64,000 bases of DNA from the NCBI RefSeq assembly GCF_009834875.1, contig NZ_WVHT01000005.1, forward strand, positions 310,001-374,000, written 5' to 3'. Every line of letters begins with the position of its first letter. The stretch's first letter is position 1. The translations under genes and the position numbers were made by a program. The notes beneath the pieces were generated by a model. The model saw nothing but the letters and a program-made list of their open reading frames with translations. It was not told where the DNA came from and ran no database searches. Source of the DNA: Hufsiella arboris (GTDB taxonomy: Bacteria > Bacteroidota > Bacteroidia > Sphingobacteriales > Sphingobacteriaceae). This document shows positions 27,001 through 35,470 of the stretch, piece by piece.

Positions 27001-27600
27001 ATAAGAGTTTGAATTTGGCCAGTTAACCGCCTGGTACATGTCGAGGTCACCGTCATTGTCGTAATCAAAAAAAGCGGCCATTGTTGAATGTGCATGAAGG
27101 TCTAGTCCATATTCACCGGCCTTATCTACGAAATGAGGAATACCCTTTTTGTCGACACCCATGTTAATATAAAGCAGGTTAGTACGCCTGAGGGAATCGT
27201 TCACGAAGGAGTTGCTTATATACAGGTCCAGCATGCCGTCGTTATTAATGTCAATAACGCTGATACCGCGGGCCCATCTCCCTTTTCCCTCAACGCCGGC
27301 TACATCGGTAACATCTTCAAAAGTGAAGTCACCCCGGTTCAGGTATAATTTATTCGCGACCATATTGCCTGTGAAATAAATATCCAGCAATCCGTCGTTG
27401 TTAAAATCGCCTACACCAACACCGCCGCCATTGTACGTGTAAGCATTGTCGATTGGGTTGATGGAGTCGTTCTCAGTTATAATATTATTGAAATGAATAT
27501 TCGAATGCGAAGAAGGGATCTGTTCAAACAGGGTAGGCCTGTTACAAGAGCTATATATAACGACGAACAAAGAGGCTACCAAAAACAGTTTAAACCGCAT
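24025..27600 (-). CDS. FG-GAP/VCBS-repeat ASPIC (UnbV) lipoprotein
   Basis: A 1191-residue secreted protein with a probable lipobox at C19 (VIYSSC). It is full of calcium-loop FG-GAP repeats, for example DFNNDGLLDIYF, DINNDGMLDLYI, DYDNDGDLDMY and DINRDGWKDIYV, which should form one or two beta-propellers. An ASPIC/UnbV-type segment with GIGAWADIYYANGRHQVYENNPYRGYLS lies mid-protein, followed by a second propeller. These proteins are commonly linked to SusC/SusD genes in Bacteroidota, but their job is not established; surface glycan binding is one idea. It lies between susD (after a terminator-like hairpin) and CE15, 1 bp before the latter. Confidence 0.88.
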   Translation of the reverse strand: MRFKLFLVASLFVVIYSSCNRPTLFEQIPSSHSNIHFNNIITENDSINPIDNAYTYNGGGVGVGDFNNDGLLDIYFTGNMVANKLYLNRGDFTFEDVTDVAGVEGKGRWARGISVIDINNDGMLDLYISNSFVNDSLRRTNLLYINMGVDKKGIPHFVDKAGEYGLDLHAHSTMAAFFDYDNDGDLDMYQAVNWPNSNSYANNFRPIITNGSYPSTGKLYRNDWNEHLKHAVFTNVSAEAGITIEGYSHGVSIADINRDGWKDIYVTNDFLSNNLLYINNHDGTFTDKAKEYFKHTSFNAMGQDIIDINNDGLADIFELDMNPEDNYRKKMMSMAGSYQTFQNFDHYGYQYQYVRNTLQLNQGTRLGENDSIGDPIFSETAFMSGVAQTDWSWAPLITDFDNDGLRDIIVTNGYPKDVTDHDFIVFRNNPYLSASKMEILKQIPEVKIHNYAFKNSGGAQFTDVSNDWGLSTPTFSNGAVYADLNNDGAMDLIINNINDEALIYKNNARNEDKNANHFLQIKFGGGKENVNGIGAWADIYYANGRHQVYENNPYRGYLSTIENAAHFGLNTTKMIDSVIICWPGNKKQILRNIPADQVLHVNEKEAHDSFNWQIAQTSAKAIFREATKQTGINYKDTEEDFIDFNIQKLLPHKLSEYSPALATADLNADGRDDIIIGGNSQSPAKIFLQTTDGKFKQRNLFLENSQSAEPGKDGGVLIFDANGDNKPDVYIAGSGYQNPHNSPSYQDRLYLNDGQANFRLAEDALPKNHTSKLCVRATDFNKDGKPDLFVSGRVDPWNYPKPVSSFLFRNDSHDGVVKFTDVTKQFAPVLQKIGMVCDALFSDFDNDGWPDLILAGEWMPIKFLRNDHGSFKDVSTGTGLQNKTGWWTSIVAGDFRHTGQMDYIIGNTGLNTLYQVSDQYPAYITANDFDNRGYFDAFPSLYLPDQNGTKKEFPANVRDDAVKQMISLRKKFTNYKSYALTTMPEMFTPAQMKGSIRLHANELRSCYLRNEGNGKFSMIPLNPEAQVSVINGMVVDDFDGDSNLDVVINGNDFGTDVSIGRYDALNGLFLKGDGHGHFKALSIAQSGIYIPGDGKALVKLRKSDGSLLLAASQRNDKLKIFESTMNTKCLPLTTKDQSAIVKYKNGTSNKQEFYYGSSFLSQSGRFISAGPNTADITIFNTNGQSRKIKLN

Positions 27601-27606
27601 AGATTG

Positions 27607-27657
27607 TATCGTAAAAAAACAATGGCCTCTGTAATTTAACAGCTGCCATTGTTTTTT
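27607..27657 (-). terminator. Terminator/attenuator between susD and the FG-GAP gene
   Basis: On the minus strand, AAAAAACAATGGC pairs perfectly with GCCATTGTTTTTT (13 bp; 27645-27657 and 27614-27626) over an 18-nt loop. The T-run at its 3' side makes it a Rho-independent terminator directly after susD. Downstream FG-GAP and CE15 genes would depend on read-through. Confidence 0.8.
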
Positions 27658-27665
27658 CTCTGGTT

Positions 27666-29198
27666 TTAGAGATTAGGATTGTTATCAACTTCTGCCTGGG
27701 GAATAGGCAGGTATTCCTTCGCTGCCGTATACCATGACAATGGTTCTACAGCGAAATAGCCTTTTCTTCTCCATCTTAAAATGTCAATGTTTCTGACTTC
27801 CTCGTTGCTCATTTCCGCGGTCTTTTCATGCATAATAGCTTTTGCAACATCTGCTTTTGAGGATACCGGATATTGTGCGGTCGGGTATGACGGCATCGCT
27901 ACGCTTGGCCGTGCCCTAACCTGGTTCAGATAGGCTACAGCTGCCGGAATATTTCCAAGTTCATTTTCGCATTCAGCAAGATTGATCAGTACTTCCGCAT
28001 AGCGCATCAAACGCTGATTATTACTTCCCGGATGAAAGGAGGCAAACGCTTTATCTTCTTTGTAAATCAGCTGAAATTTGCGGAAGCCAACTTTCAATGT
28101 CTTGCCATTCACTGTTGATGAATTACCGTTTTGATCGGTTTCTACAAGAGTCGATTGTCCGTTATTATAAGTGTCTCCGCTTTGATAAAAGCTGTAGGCA
28201 TAACGGGGATCCGTTTTTGCAGCGCCAGTGGCGGTATTTTCAAACTCATTTAGCACTTTGTCCGAAGGGATAAGGTTTCTCCAGGCAATCGGGTTATATT
28301 CCTGGTTACGTACAGTTGACTGTGCAGCGGAAACACCATCGCCTACAGCTCCCCAATTAAAACCATTGTCGCCTTTGTCAGAGTAAACCATCTCAAAAAT
28401 GGACTCATTATTAAACTCGGTTTCTTCTTCGAAATTATCCAGGAATCGTGATGTCAGCGAGTAACCGTCAGCTCCTGAAGTCGGGATTTTCAGCAACGCG
28501 TCTTTCGCACCTTGATAATCGCCCGACTGCATATAAACCCTGCCCAGCAAAGCATAAGCGGCAGCGGCTGTCGCGCGGCCCTTGTCCGTTGCTGATTTTC
28601 CGGGAAGTACGCTTGCAGCTTCGCTCAGATCCTTTACTATTTGCGCGTACACATCTTCGATTTTTGCCCGGGGATGGGAATCCGTGGGGCTTTTTACTGT
28701 TGTTGTGTAAACAGGAACGCTTCCCCACATACTTGCCAGTTCAAAATAAGCCCAGGCTCTTGCAAATTTCGCTTCTCCAACAAGCTTATCTCTTTCTGCG
28801 GGGTTGTCGGTTACGTTAGGGGCGGCGTCAGTTACCGTGTTTGCACGATGAATCATAACATAAAGGCCATTCCAAACGGAGTTCATTACCGGATTCGCCG
28901 GATCCACTACCCCAATAAGAATTTGATTACGGGGTGCCTCCAACTGGCTTCCTCCTGATACTACGTCGTCGCTCCGAAGGTCGTGCAGGAAAAACCATTC
29001 CCTGCCCACCAAATTTACGCTATGCCATGCGGAGTAGATGGCAAAAGTACCCGCAGTTAGCTCACTGGTGTTTATGAAGTAGTTTTCAGTGGGTACCACA
29101 TTCGGATTGCTGATGTCTAGATCTTTCTTACACGAAAAAACTCCTGCACCCATTATCGTTAAAATGGTGAGGCATTTATATATTGTTTTACTTTTCAT
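27666..29198 (-). CDS. SusD/RagB family surface lipoprotein (xylan locus B)
   Basis: A 510-residue SusD with lipobox GVFSC (Cys23), the usual CKKDLDISNPN start, TPR-like middle (ARAWAYFELASMWGSVPVY; YALLGRVYMQSGDYQGAKDALL) and the C-terminal YLPIPQAEVDNNPNL. It is encoded 19 bp after the STN-type SusC at 29218 and should form its lid. It differs strongly in length and sequence from the locus A SusD, so the two pairs probably take up different forms of glucuronoxylan fragments. Confidence 0.95.
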   Translation of the reverse strand: MKSKTIYKCLTILTIMGAGVFSCKKDLDISNPNVVPTENYFINTSELTAGTFAIYSAWHSVNLVGREWFFLHDLRSDDVVSGGSQLEAPRNQILIGVVDPANPVMNSVWNGLYVMIHRANTVTDAAPNVTDNPAERDKLVGEAKFARAWAYFELASMWGSVPVYTTTVKSPTDSHPRAKIEDVYAQIVKDLSEAASVLPGKSATDKGRATAAAAYALLGRVYMQSGDYQGAKDALLKIPTSGADGYSLTSRFLDNFEEETEFNNESIFEMVYSDKGDNGFNWGAVGDGVSAAQSTVRNQEYNPIAWRNLIPSDKVLNEFENTATGAAKTDPRYAYSFYQSGDTYNNGQSTLVETDQNGNSSTVNGKTLKVGFRKFQLIYKEDKAFASFHPGSNNQRLMRYAEVLINLAECENELGNIPAAVAYLNQVRARPSVAMPSYPTAQYPVSSKADVAKAIMHEKTAEMSNEEVRNIDILRWRRKGYFAVEPLSWYTAAKEYLPIPQAEVDNNPNL

Positions 29199-29217
29199 GA
29201 TGTTACGTTAACGTTGT

Positions 29218-32200
29218 TTAAAAACCAGCCTGAATGCCAAATTGAAATGATCGTGCTGCCGGATACTGACCGAAATCTACCCCATTGGTCAGCGTACCTC
29301 CGGAAGTGTTCTGGTTTTTATTGCCGACTTCCGGATCAAAGCCATTGTATTTTGTAAATGTGAAAAGGTTTTGTGCAGACACATAGAATTTCAGGCGGCT
29401 GATTGTGTTTTTTGCAAATGATCTTAAAACCGTAGGCGACATTGTGTAGCCAATAAGCACATTTTTCATTCGCAGGTATGAGCCATCTTCTACCCAGCGT
29501 GTGGACAGCCTTCCGTTTCGGTTTGGATCTCCTGCGATTGCTCTTGGAATTGTCGAGCTTGAGTTTTCCGGTGTCCATGCGTTAAGAACGTTTATGCCGG
29601 AGTTAAACAGCCTTGGCATACCTTCAACAATGATGTTTTCCGCGTTTAAAACGTCATTTCCCTGTACGCCCTGGAAGAATAAGGTTAGATCAAAATTTTT
29701 GTAATTCGCCGAATAGTTCAACGAGTATGTGAATTCCGGAAGAAAGCTGCCTATAAACGTACGGTCATAAGAATCGATCACACCGTCGGGAGCACCGTTC
29801 GGGCCACCGATATCTCTGAATTTAATATCACCGGCGGCTGCATTGTCCTGTTTAGGGCTGTTTGCAACTTCCTGGGCATTTTTAAAAATGCCGTCAGCTA
29901 TCCATCCGTAAAATGACTGAACAGATCTGCCGGCCACAGTGTTTGTGAATGGATCACCGCCACCGAAATCCGCATCGCTGCCTGAAAAAATCGAAGCATT
30001 GGGCGTATTTAAACTTAGTACTTTATTGCGGATTACACTGAAAAGGCCTTCAATGTCAAACGTGAAATCACCAGATCTTTTGTGGTAACCTAACTGAAGC
30101 TCGCCGCCTATATTTTGCATAGCGCCGACGTTAGCGTATGTTCCTACGCCAAGGAAACCCTGGCTTGGAGCTGTGGGTACGGTTAGGATCAGGTTATCAG
30201 TTTTACGTTTAAAATACTCGGCTACTACGGTGAATTTGTTGTCGCTGAAACCCAGGTCGAGGCCAATATTCAGCTGTTTTGTTTTTTCCCAGCTCAGGTC
30301 CAGGTTGGTAAGGCCATTGGTGTAAGAAGCGTTCCCGCCTCCTGGAGCAACGTTGCCGATAGGATAAAATGCCTTGTTTGAGTTAACCGGAGACAGGTAC
30401 GGGTAATTGCCCAGCCCGCCGGGAGGAATGCCCGTTAAACCGTATCCAGCCCGCAATTTAAGTTCTGATATGACTTTGCTGTTTTTAAGGAAGTTTTCCT
30501 GGTCAATTTTCCAGCCAACAGATGCTGAGGGGAAGTTGGCAAACTTGTGGTCAGGGGCCCATATTGAAAATCCATCGCGACGAATTGATGCGCTCACGAG
30601 ATACTTTCCTTCAAAGTCATAGTTAACGCGCCCTACGAGCGATTGCAAAAGATTGCTCTCGTTGGTATTGTTAGCGGCCACATTTGACGCGCCGTTAAGC
30701 GTTTTTATCAGATTAGTAGACTGGTTACCCGAAGATGTTTCGGTGATAACTTTGTATCCCTGCTGTTCATATACCGCTGTGGCAGAAACGTGGTGTGAAC
30801 CGAATGATTTGTCAAACGTAAGCTGTTCAGTAAATAACTTGGTAGTTGATGATACCCGTTGGTTGGCAATGTTTGCGGACGTTGCACTGAGTGTTCCACC
30901 GTCATTGTAAATCGGGGTATAGTTTTGGGTATAGCCGTTGGTGTAATCAATGCCGAACGTTGAACGAAATCTTAGCCAGGACGTAAAATTTATATCCAGG
31001 TAAGCGGTTCCCAACGTTTTATTCGTTTTAACAGTATTGGAGCCAATCAAAGCTGCTTCAACTGGGTTGGTTGGGTCAGAGCCATCAAAACTGCTTATCG
31101 GGCCCTGGTAACCACCGTTCGTTGTGGGGTCATGAAGCGGGATGTATGGCGTCATGCGGATAACGTTAGTCAGTGGAGTCCGGTTGCCTTGTGTAGCATC
31201 GTAATGCTGATTTCCCACCGCGGTGTAAAAGTTTTCGCCGAACGTAAACACCTTGCTGATTTTGTGTTCTGAGTTTATTCTGAAATTATATCGATCATAG
31301 CTTAATCCCTGCGCAATGCCATCCTGGTAAAAGTAACCTCCCGAGGCATAGAACTTTGACATTGCATTTCCTCCGCTTAATGAAAGATTGTTTGAAGTTA
31401 AAAAGGCATTCGTTTTAAAATAGGCGTCTTGCCAGTCGGTATAGGTTTGCGCATAAGTTTGGGTTGCGCCTGCGTAGATAGGGCTGTTAAAATTAGCCGG
31501 ACTAAAGCGCGGCGGCAAATTATTAGCTCCATTTAATGCGGTGGCATACTGTACGTATTGTTCCGTGTTCAGCAAATCTAACCGGTTAGATGGACTTTGA
31601 ATGCCGGCGTAAGAGTCAAGAGCTACCTGCAGTTTGTTATTTGAATTTCCTTTTTTCGTTGTAATGAGTATGACGCCGTTGGTTGCCCTGGATCCATAGA
31701 TCGCTGCAGCACTCGCATCTTTCAAAACTTCAACAGACTGGATATCTCTTGAGTCGAAACTTGAGAGGTTGCCTGTCGGAAAGCCGTCTATCACATATAG
31801 CGGATCAGACGCAAAGTTTATTGAACTGATACCGCGGATAGTTACAATTGGTTGTGTGCCGGGCGATCCGTTATTGGTTACGTTTAATCCGGCTACACGG
31901 CCCTGTAAGGCTTGTTCGACGCTCGCTACAGGCAAAGCGTTAATTTTAGCTGAACTTACAGAAGCAATGGCGCCGGTTAATGTACTTTTTTTCTGGGATC
32001 CGTAACCTACCACAACAACCTCGTTAAGTGCCTTTGTGTCGCTTTTTAGCTGAACATTAAGAACTGTATTGCGGCCTACTGGTATTTCCTGTGATACATA
32101 GTTTACTGATCTGAAAATCAGTACCGCATTTTCGTTCGGTACATTTATACGAAAGGTTCCGTTTATGCCAGTGGCAACTGCGACAGAACCACCCTTAACT

Positions 32201-32664
32201 AGGACGCTCACTCCAAGCATAGGCTCGGAATTTTCGTCGGTGACCGTTCCGGTTATAGTTATATCCTGCCTTGGATCAATAGTAGCTGATTCTGCAAGGT
32301 TGATTTCGTCGGGTGAAACCATTCGGTTCAGCACTATCGCGTTACCGGAAACTTCATATTTGATATTTCTGGAGGTTAGCAACTTTGACAGGACTTGTGC
32401 CAATGGAATATTTTTAAAGTTTACAGATACCTTGTTAGATGCTGGTATTAATACCGGACTATAAACAAACGTTACATCTGCGATTTTTTCGATGCTTACC
32501 AAAATCTGGCTGATCTCCAGATTCTTCGCATCCAGACTAATCTTTTGATCAAGTACCTGGGCGCTGGAATTGCCGGCCAGAGCTCCGCTGATCAGGGTAA
32601 GACTAAGAGCCATGTGAATAACCGTTATACGCATTATAGCAGTTAATGAAGATTTTTTTTTCAT
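29218..32664 (-). CDS. SusC/RagA TonB-dependent transporter with STN signalling domain (locus B)
   Basis: An 1148-residue transporter. The order is a signal peptide (cleavage near A35), an STN secretin/TonB N-terminal domain (about 40-112; LDAKNLEISQILVSIEK), a carboxypeptidase-regulatory-like domain (about 135-208), TonB box LNEVVVVGYG (213-222), a plug and a barrel. The STN domain is what relays substrate occupancy to a FecR anti-sigma factor, and a FecR/ECF pair lies directly upstream. The unit is thus positively autoregulated by substrate, in addition to the LacI-type site before the sigma gene. Confidence 0.96.
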   Translation of the reverse strand: MKKKSSLTAIMRITVIHMALSLTLISGALAGNSSAQVLDQKISLDAKNLEISQILVSIEKIADVTFVYSPVLIPASNKVSVNFKNIPLAQVLSKLLTSRNIKYEVSGNAIVLNRMVSPDEINLAESATIDPRQDITITGTVTDENSEPMLGVSVLVKGGSVAVATGINGTFRINVPNENAVLIFRSVNYVSQEIPVGRNTVLNVQLKSDTKALNEVVVVGYGSQKKSTLTGAIASVSSAKINALPVASVEQALQGRVAGLNVTNNGSPGTQPIVTIRGISSINFASDPLYVIDGFPTGNLSSFDSRDIQSVEVLKDASAAAIYGSRATNGVILITTKKGNSNNKLQVALDSYAGIQSPSNRLDLLNTEQYVQYATALNGANNLPPRFSPANFNSPIYAGATQTYAQTYTDWQDAYFKTNAFLTSNNLSLSGGNAMSKFYASGGYFYQDGIAQGLSYDRYNFRINSEHKISKVFTFGENFYTAVGNQHYDATQGNRTPLTNVIRMTPYIPLHDPTTNGGYQGPISSFDGSDPTNPVEAALIGSNTVKTNKTLGTAYLDINFTSWLRFRSTFGIDYTNGYTQNYTPIYNDGGTLSATSANIANQRVSSTTKLFTEQLTFDKSFGSHHVSATAVYEQQGYKVITETSSGNQSTNLIKTLNGASNVAANNTNESNLLQSLVGRVNYDFEGKYLVSASIRRDGFSIWAPDHKFANFPSASVGWKIDQENFLKNSKVISELKLRAGYGLTGIPPGGLGNYPYLSPVNSNKAFYPIGNVAPGGGNASYTNGLTNLDLSWEKTKQLNIGLDLGFSDNKFTVVAEYFKRKTDNLILTVPTAPSQGFLGVGTYANVGAMQNIGGELQLGYHKRSGDFTFDIEGLFSVIRNKVLSLNTPNASIFSGSDADFGGGDPFTNTVAGRSVQSFYGWIADGIFKNAQEVANSPKQDNAAAGDIKFRDIGGPNGAPDGVIDSYDRTFIGSFLPEFTYSLNYSANYKNFDLTLFFQGVQGNDVLNAENIIVEGMPRLFNSGINVLNAWTPENSSSTIPRAIAGDPNRNGRLSTRWVEDGSYLRMKNVLIGYTMSPTVLRSFAKNTISRLKFYVSAQNLFTFTKYNGFDPEVGNKNQNTSGGTLTNGVDFGQYPAARSFQFGIQAGF

Positions 32665-32754
32665 AAATTTGAAATGGTTAATTGGTTTTGATAAAATTCC
32701 ATACCTGACTTCCTTTTCTACTGTTTGCTACTGAGTAAAGGAAGAAACCGACTT

Positions 32755-32783
32755 CATCGGCAGTGTGATCAGCACTGCTGATG
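32755..32783 (-). other. Hairpin in the FecR-susC intergenic leader
   Basis: CATCGGCAGTG (32755-32765) pairs with CACTGCTGATG (32773-32783) with one G-T pair and a 7-nt loop. A second stem CTTCCTTT/AAAGGAAG lies at about 32709-32744. No T-run follows on the minus strand, so these look like mRNA leader structures rather than a terminator. The space is 162 bp. Confidence 0.4.
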
Positions 32784-32826
32784 ATTATTTCTGACTTGGT
32801 TGAGTTTTCTACATATTTTTCTGAGT

Positions 32827-33909
32827 TTAATTAGTGTTGTCAATCTGTTCATTGCCGCAGCCTTTCCCTTCAATTATAACCTGTCCGTTTACATATTTGT
32901 AATCTGCTTCAATAGCCTTACAAATAAGTTTTAAGCGTTCGTCGAGTGATTGCCTGACCAGAGATGCGGTTACCTGGCAGTTTTTCATTACAGCTTCGTC
33001 GTATAAAATATGTATGCCATAAGCCTTTTCAATGGTTGAGATAACTGTTGGAAAAGGCGTTTGTGAAAATTTAAAATGAATTGCGGTAGATACTTCGGAA
33101 AGCAGTACAGGCTTAGCCAGAACATCTTTCTTCAGCCTCAATTCCCGACGGTCCAGAACTGCGTGTTGATTAGGCATTAAAACCATTATCAAAGTGTTGG
33201 CTTGCCGATTTTTCAGGTTGCCCGCAAAAACTTCAACTCTTCCGGTACTCACCAATACCTCGAATGAATGAGTGTCCTCGTTAGCCTTAACATTAAAGCT
33301 CGTTCCCACAACCCGAACGGTCATCTCCTTTGAAAAGACGTAAAAAGGCTTGTTGGGATTTTTAGTCACCTCGAAGAACGCTTCTCCGATTAAATTCACT
33401 TCCCGCTGCCGCGAATCAAATGTTTTTGGATAAATAATTTGTGCATTTGGTTGTAAGACAGCCAAACTTCCATCCGGCAGCTTAATGATGGCGGATTTAT
33501 TTTGGTTATTTTTTATCCGCTGAAAGGCTGTTTGTGACTTCTGTTCGTTGGCCGGCTGTAATAATACATAACTAATATAGCCAGCTGAACAAAATAGTAT
33601 AATAGCCGCAGCAATACGGAAGGGCCGAAAATTCCAAAAATTGATTAGGTCACCAAAATTTTTTTTAGATGTTTTTGCTTCGAAATTTGAAACCATTCTG
33701 TCAATTGCCGACTGTGATAAATCCTTTTCGGGTTTTATTTTGAGTGATTTGGCGATTATACAGGCCTGATGGAACTTTTCTTCATTCTGTGGAAACGCTT
33801 TAAGGTAGTCATTCCAGAATTCGTTCGGTCTCGAGTTTCCCAATACCCATTCAATAAATGAATCATCCAATAGATAATCTTCAACCTCTTGAAAGTTATT
33901 GTTTGTCAT
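32827..33909 (-). CDS. FecR family anti-sigma factor
   Basis: A 360-residue single-pass inner-membrane protein. It has an N-terminal cytoplasmic sigma-binding region (about 1-95), a membrane segment at 98-117 (FRIAAAIILFCSAGYISYVLL), a periplasmic FecR domain (about 130-235; AIIKLPDGSLAVLQPNAQIIYP, GEAFFEVTKNPNKPFYV) and a C-terminal DUF4974-like domain (about 285-350). It should hold the ECF sigma factor encoded upstream until the STN domain of the downstream SusC signals substrate. It lies 95 bp after the sigma gene. Confidence 0.95.
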   Translation of the reverse strand: MTNNNFQEVEDYLLDDSFIEWVLGNSRPNEFWNDYLKAFPQNEEKFHQACIIAKSLKIKPEKDLSQSAIDRMVSNFEAKTSKKNFGDLINFWNFRPFRIAAAIILFCSAGYISYVLLQPANEQKSQTAFQRIKNNQNKSAIIKLPDGSLAVLQPNAQIIYPKTFDSRQREVNLIGEAFFEVTKNPNKPFYVFSKEMTVRVVGTSFNVKANEDTHSFEVLVSTGRVEVFAGNLKNRQANTLIMVLMPNQHAVLDRRELRLKKDVLAKPVLLSEVSTAIHFKFSQTPFPTVISTIEKAYGIHILYDEAVMKNCQVTASLVRQSLDERLKLICKAIEADYKYVNGQVIIEGKGCGNEQIDNTN

Positions 33910-34004
33910 GAAGTAAGGGTATAATTGGTTTCTACTATTATATATTCAGAAAAGACAGAAATCTACTGTATAAATTGAAAATATTTTTAGCAACAGGCCA
34001 ACTG

Positions 34005-34586
34005 CTATAAGCTGTTGTACACGGGGCTTTTTGCCCAATACTTGCGCATGCTTAAAATAGATTCATGCAGCAGGTTATATACTGATTGCCGGTTTAGGTT
34101 CATGACTTCGGCTATTTTCTCCTGTGACATACCTTCGTAAAACCTTAAGTACAGAATTTCTTTTTGTCTCTTAGGAAGGTTCATTAAAATCGATTTAAGT
34201 TTGGCGCATATCTCCTGCGACAACTCTTCATGGATAATAGCAGATTCCACGTTAAACTCAACTAGGAAGTCAGGGTTATCATCGATAGGTATAATTTTCT
34301 TCCACTTCGGTCTTTCGTGGAAAATTCGCAAGCGTAGTGCCTTAAATAAATACGACTTAACAGATTCTGCCTGTTTGATCTTTCCTCTTCTGTTCCAAAG
34401 TTCAAAAAAAACGTCTTGTATACAGTCTTCTACAAATCCCGGATCGTCAATAAATCGGATGCCATATTTATACAAAGGACTGGCGAATGTTCGGATTAAA
34501 ATGCCATAAGAGACATCGTTTCCTGCACGCAAATCACTCCATAGTTGAAGAGCACTTTCACTGGATATAAAAGAGTTTTTTCGCAA
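34005..34586 (-). CDS. RNA polymerase ECF sigma-70 factor
   Basis: A 193-residue ECF sigma factor of the SusC/FecR-linked type. Region 2 contains IDDPGFVEDCIQDVFFELWNRR (about 40-62); region 4 contains LPKRQKEILYLRFYEGMSQEKIAEVMNLNRQSVYNLLHES (about 137-176). It is the first gene of locus B. Its promoter carries a LacI-type palindrome over the -33 box, so the sigma factor itself appears to be under LacI control, while its activity is under FecR/SusC control. Confidence 0.96.
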   Translation of the reverse strand: MRKNSFISSESALQLWSDLRAGNDVSYGILIRTFASPLYKYGIRFIDDPGFVEDCIQDVFFELWNRRGKIKQAESVKSYLFKALRLRIFHERPKWKKIIPIDDNPDFLVEFNVESAIIHEELSQEICAKLKSILMNLPKRQKEILYLRFYEGMSQEKIAEVMNLNRQSVYNLLHESILSMRKYWAKSPVYNSL

Positions 34587-34639
34587 TGGTTTAAATTTGG
34601 TTACGGTGGATTGTAAAATTGGCGTTACAGTCCTTTAAA

Positions 34640-34678
34640 CAAATCTATAAAAATATTTCAATTCCGCAATCGATTGCA
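34640..34678 (-). promoter_or_regulatory. ECF sigma promoter with LacI-type operator on the -33 box
   Basis: On the minus strand, the palindrome TGCAATCGATTGCG (34665-34678) contains TTG (34667-34669). After exactly 19 bp comes TAGATTTG (34640-34647), a perfect match to the Bacteroidota -7 TAnnTTTG. The predicted leader to the ATG at 34586 is about 50 nt. The geometry equals that of the susC promoter at 4145-4174, which supports both. Confidence 0.8.
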
Positions 34679-34946
34679 TAAATTAATTTGCATTAGCGAC
34701 TGAAGGTGATTCAAAGGCATCGGCTACAATTAAATGAAAAGCTGAAACTGAGGAAACGGACGATCCTTTTCGGTTCTCCTGTAGGCTATTCGCCTATTGT
34801 AATAATCAAAAAACCAGCTGTGTTGCGGGGTGTACGGTGAGTTTGAGTGTTACTCAATAGTAAGTTGGTATAAATGCATATCTTGGGGTATGCAAAAAAA
34901 GGCCTTAATAATTAAAAAGGCTCTTTGTATGTTTAAATGTTTTTGG

Positions 34947-35034
34947 CGGAGAGTGAGAGATTCGAACTCTCGATACACTTTTGGCGTATACACACTTTCC
35001 AGGCGTGCTCCTTCAACCACTCGGACAACTCTCC
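34947..35034 (-). tRNA. tRNA-Ser (anticodon GGA)
   Basis: Minus strand. The acceptor arms GGAGAGT/ACTCTCC pair fully. The anticodon stem CACGC/GTGTG encloses the loop CTGGAAA with anticodon GGA. A long variable arm typical of class II tRNA-Ser follows, then a GTTCGAATC T-loop. The discriminator is G, and CCA is encoded next to it (34944-34946). The rest of the 34587-35136 gap holds the ECF promoter and a small hairpin TAGGC/GCCTA near 34783-34797, with no gene. Confidence 0.95.
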
Positions 35035-35136
35035 AATTAAAGGCTGCAAAAGTATTAAAAAGTTTAATATTGCTTCGTACAATGTAAAAATAACTAAACT
35101 AAATTCGGTTAGGTTGGTTAAAAGGAGAAAATTCTA

Positions 35137-35436
35137 ATGGCAAATTTTAAAGAGATCATAAACTCTGGGAAACCCGTCCTCGTTGATTTTTTTGCAACAT
35201 GGTGCGGGCCCTGTAAGACAATGTCACCAATTTTAGATAGCCTTAAAAAAGAGGTGGGCGATGAAGTTGTCATTTTGAAAGTCGATGTCGATAAAAACCC
35301 GCAAGCAGCTTCGTCACTAAATGTACAGGGCGTGCCAACATTGGTGCTGTTCAAAGACGGTCAGGTAAAATGGCGTCAGTCGGGTGTTGTGCAAGCCAAC
35401 TTATTGAGGCAAATCATTAATCAATATCAAAGTTAA
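35137..35436 (+). CDS. trxA: Thioredoxin
   Basis: A 99-residue thioredoxin. The redox centre is WCGPC (C23, C26), with the cis-proline region VQGVPTLVLF near 68-77. No signal peptide is present, so it is a cytoplasmic disulfide reductant. A good ribosome binding site AGGAG (35123-35127) precedes the ATG, unusual in this window where most genes lack one. It stands alone between a tRNA and a convergent gene, closed by a bidirectional terminator. Confidence 0.96.
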   Translation: MANFKEIINSGKPVLVDFFATWCGPCKTMSPILDSLKKEVGDEVVILKVDVDKNPQAASSLNVQGVPTLVLFKDGQVKWRQSGVVQANLLRQIINQYQS

Positions 35437-35467
35437 AGCCTCTATAATTGGAGGCTTTAACTTTTTA
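35429..35467. terminator. Bidirectional terminator between trxA and the His-tailed protein gene
   Basis: AAAGTTAAAGCCTC (35429-35442) pairs perfectly with GAGGCTTTAACTTT (35451-35464) over an 8-nt loop, with T-rich sequence after it in the trxA direction and an A-rich side for the opposite strand. It overlaps the last codons of trxA and ends 4 bp before the stop of the convergent gene. Confidence 0.85.
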
Positions 35468-35470
35468 AAT

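Noticed and set aside
34830-35087. 85-residue open frame on the plus strand
   Set aside because: It crosses the tRNA-Ser gene in antisense, so it is not a protein gene.
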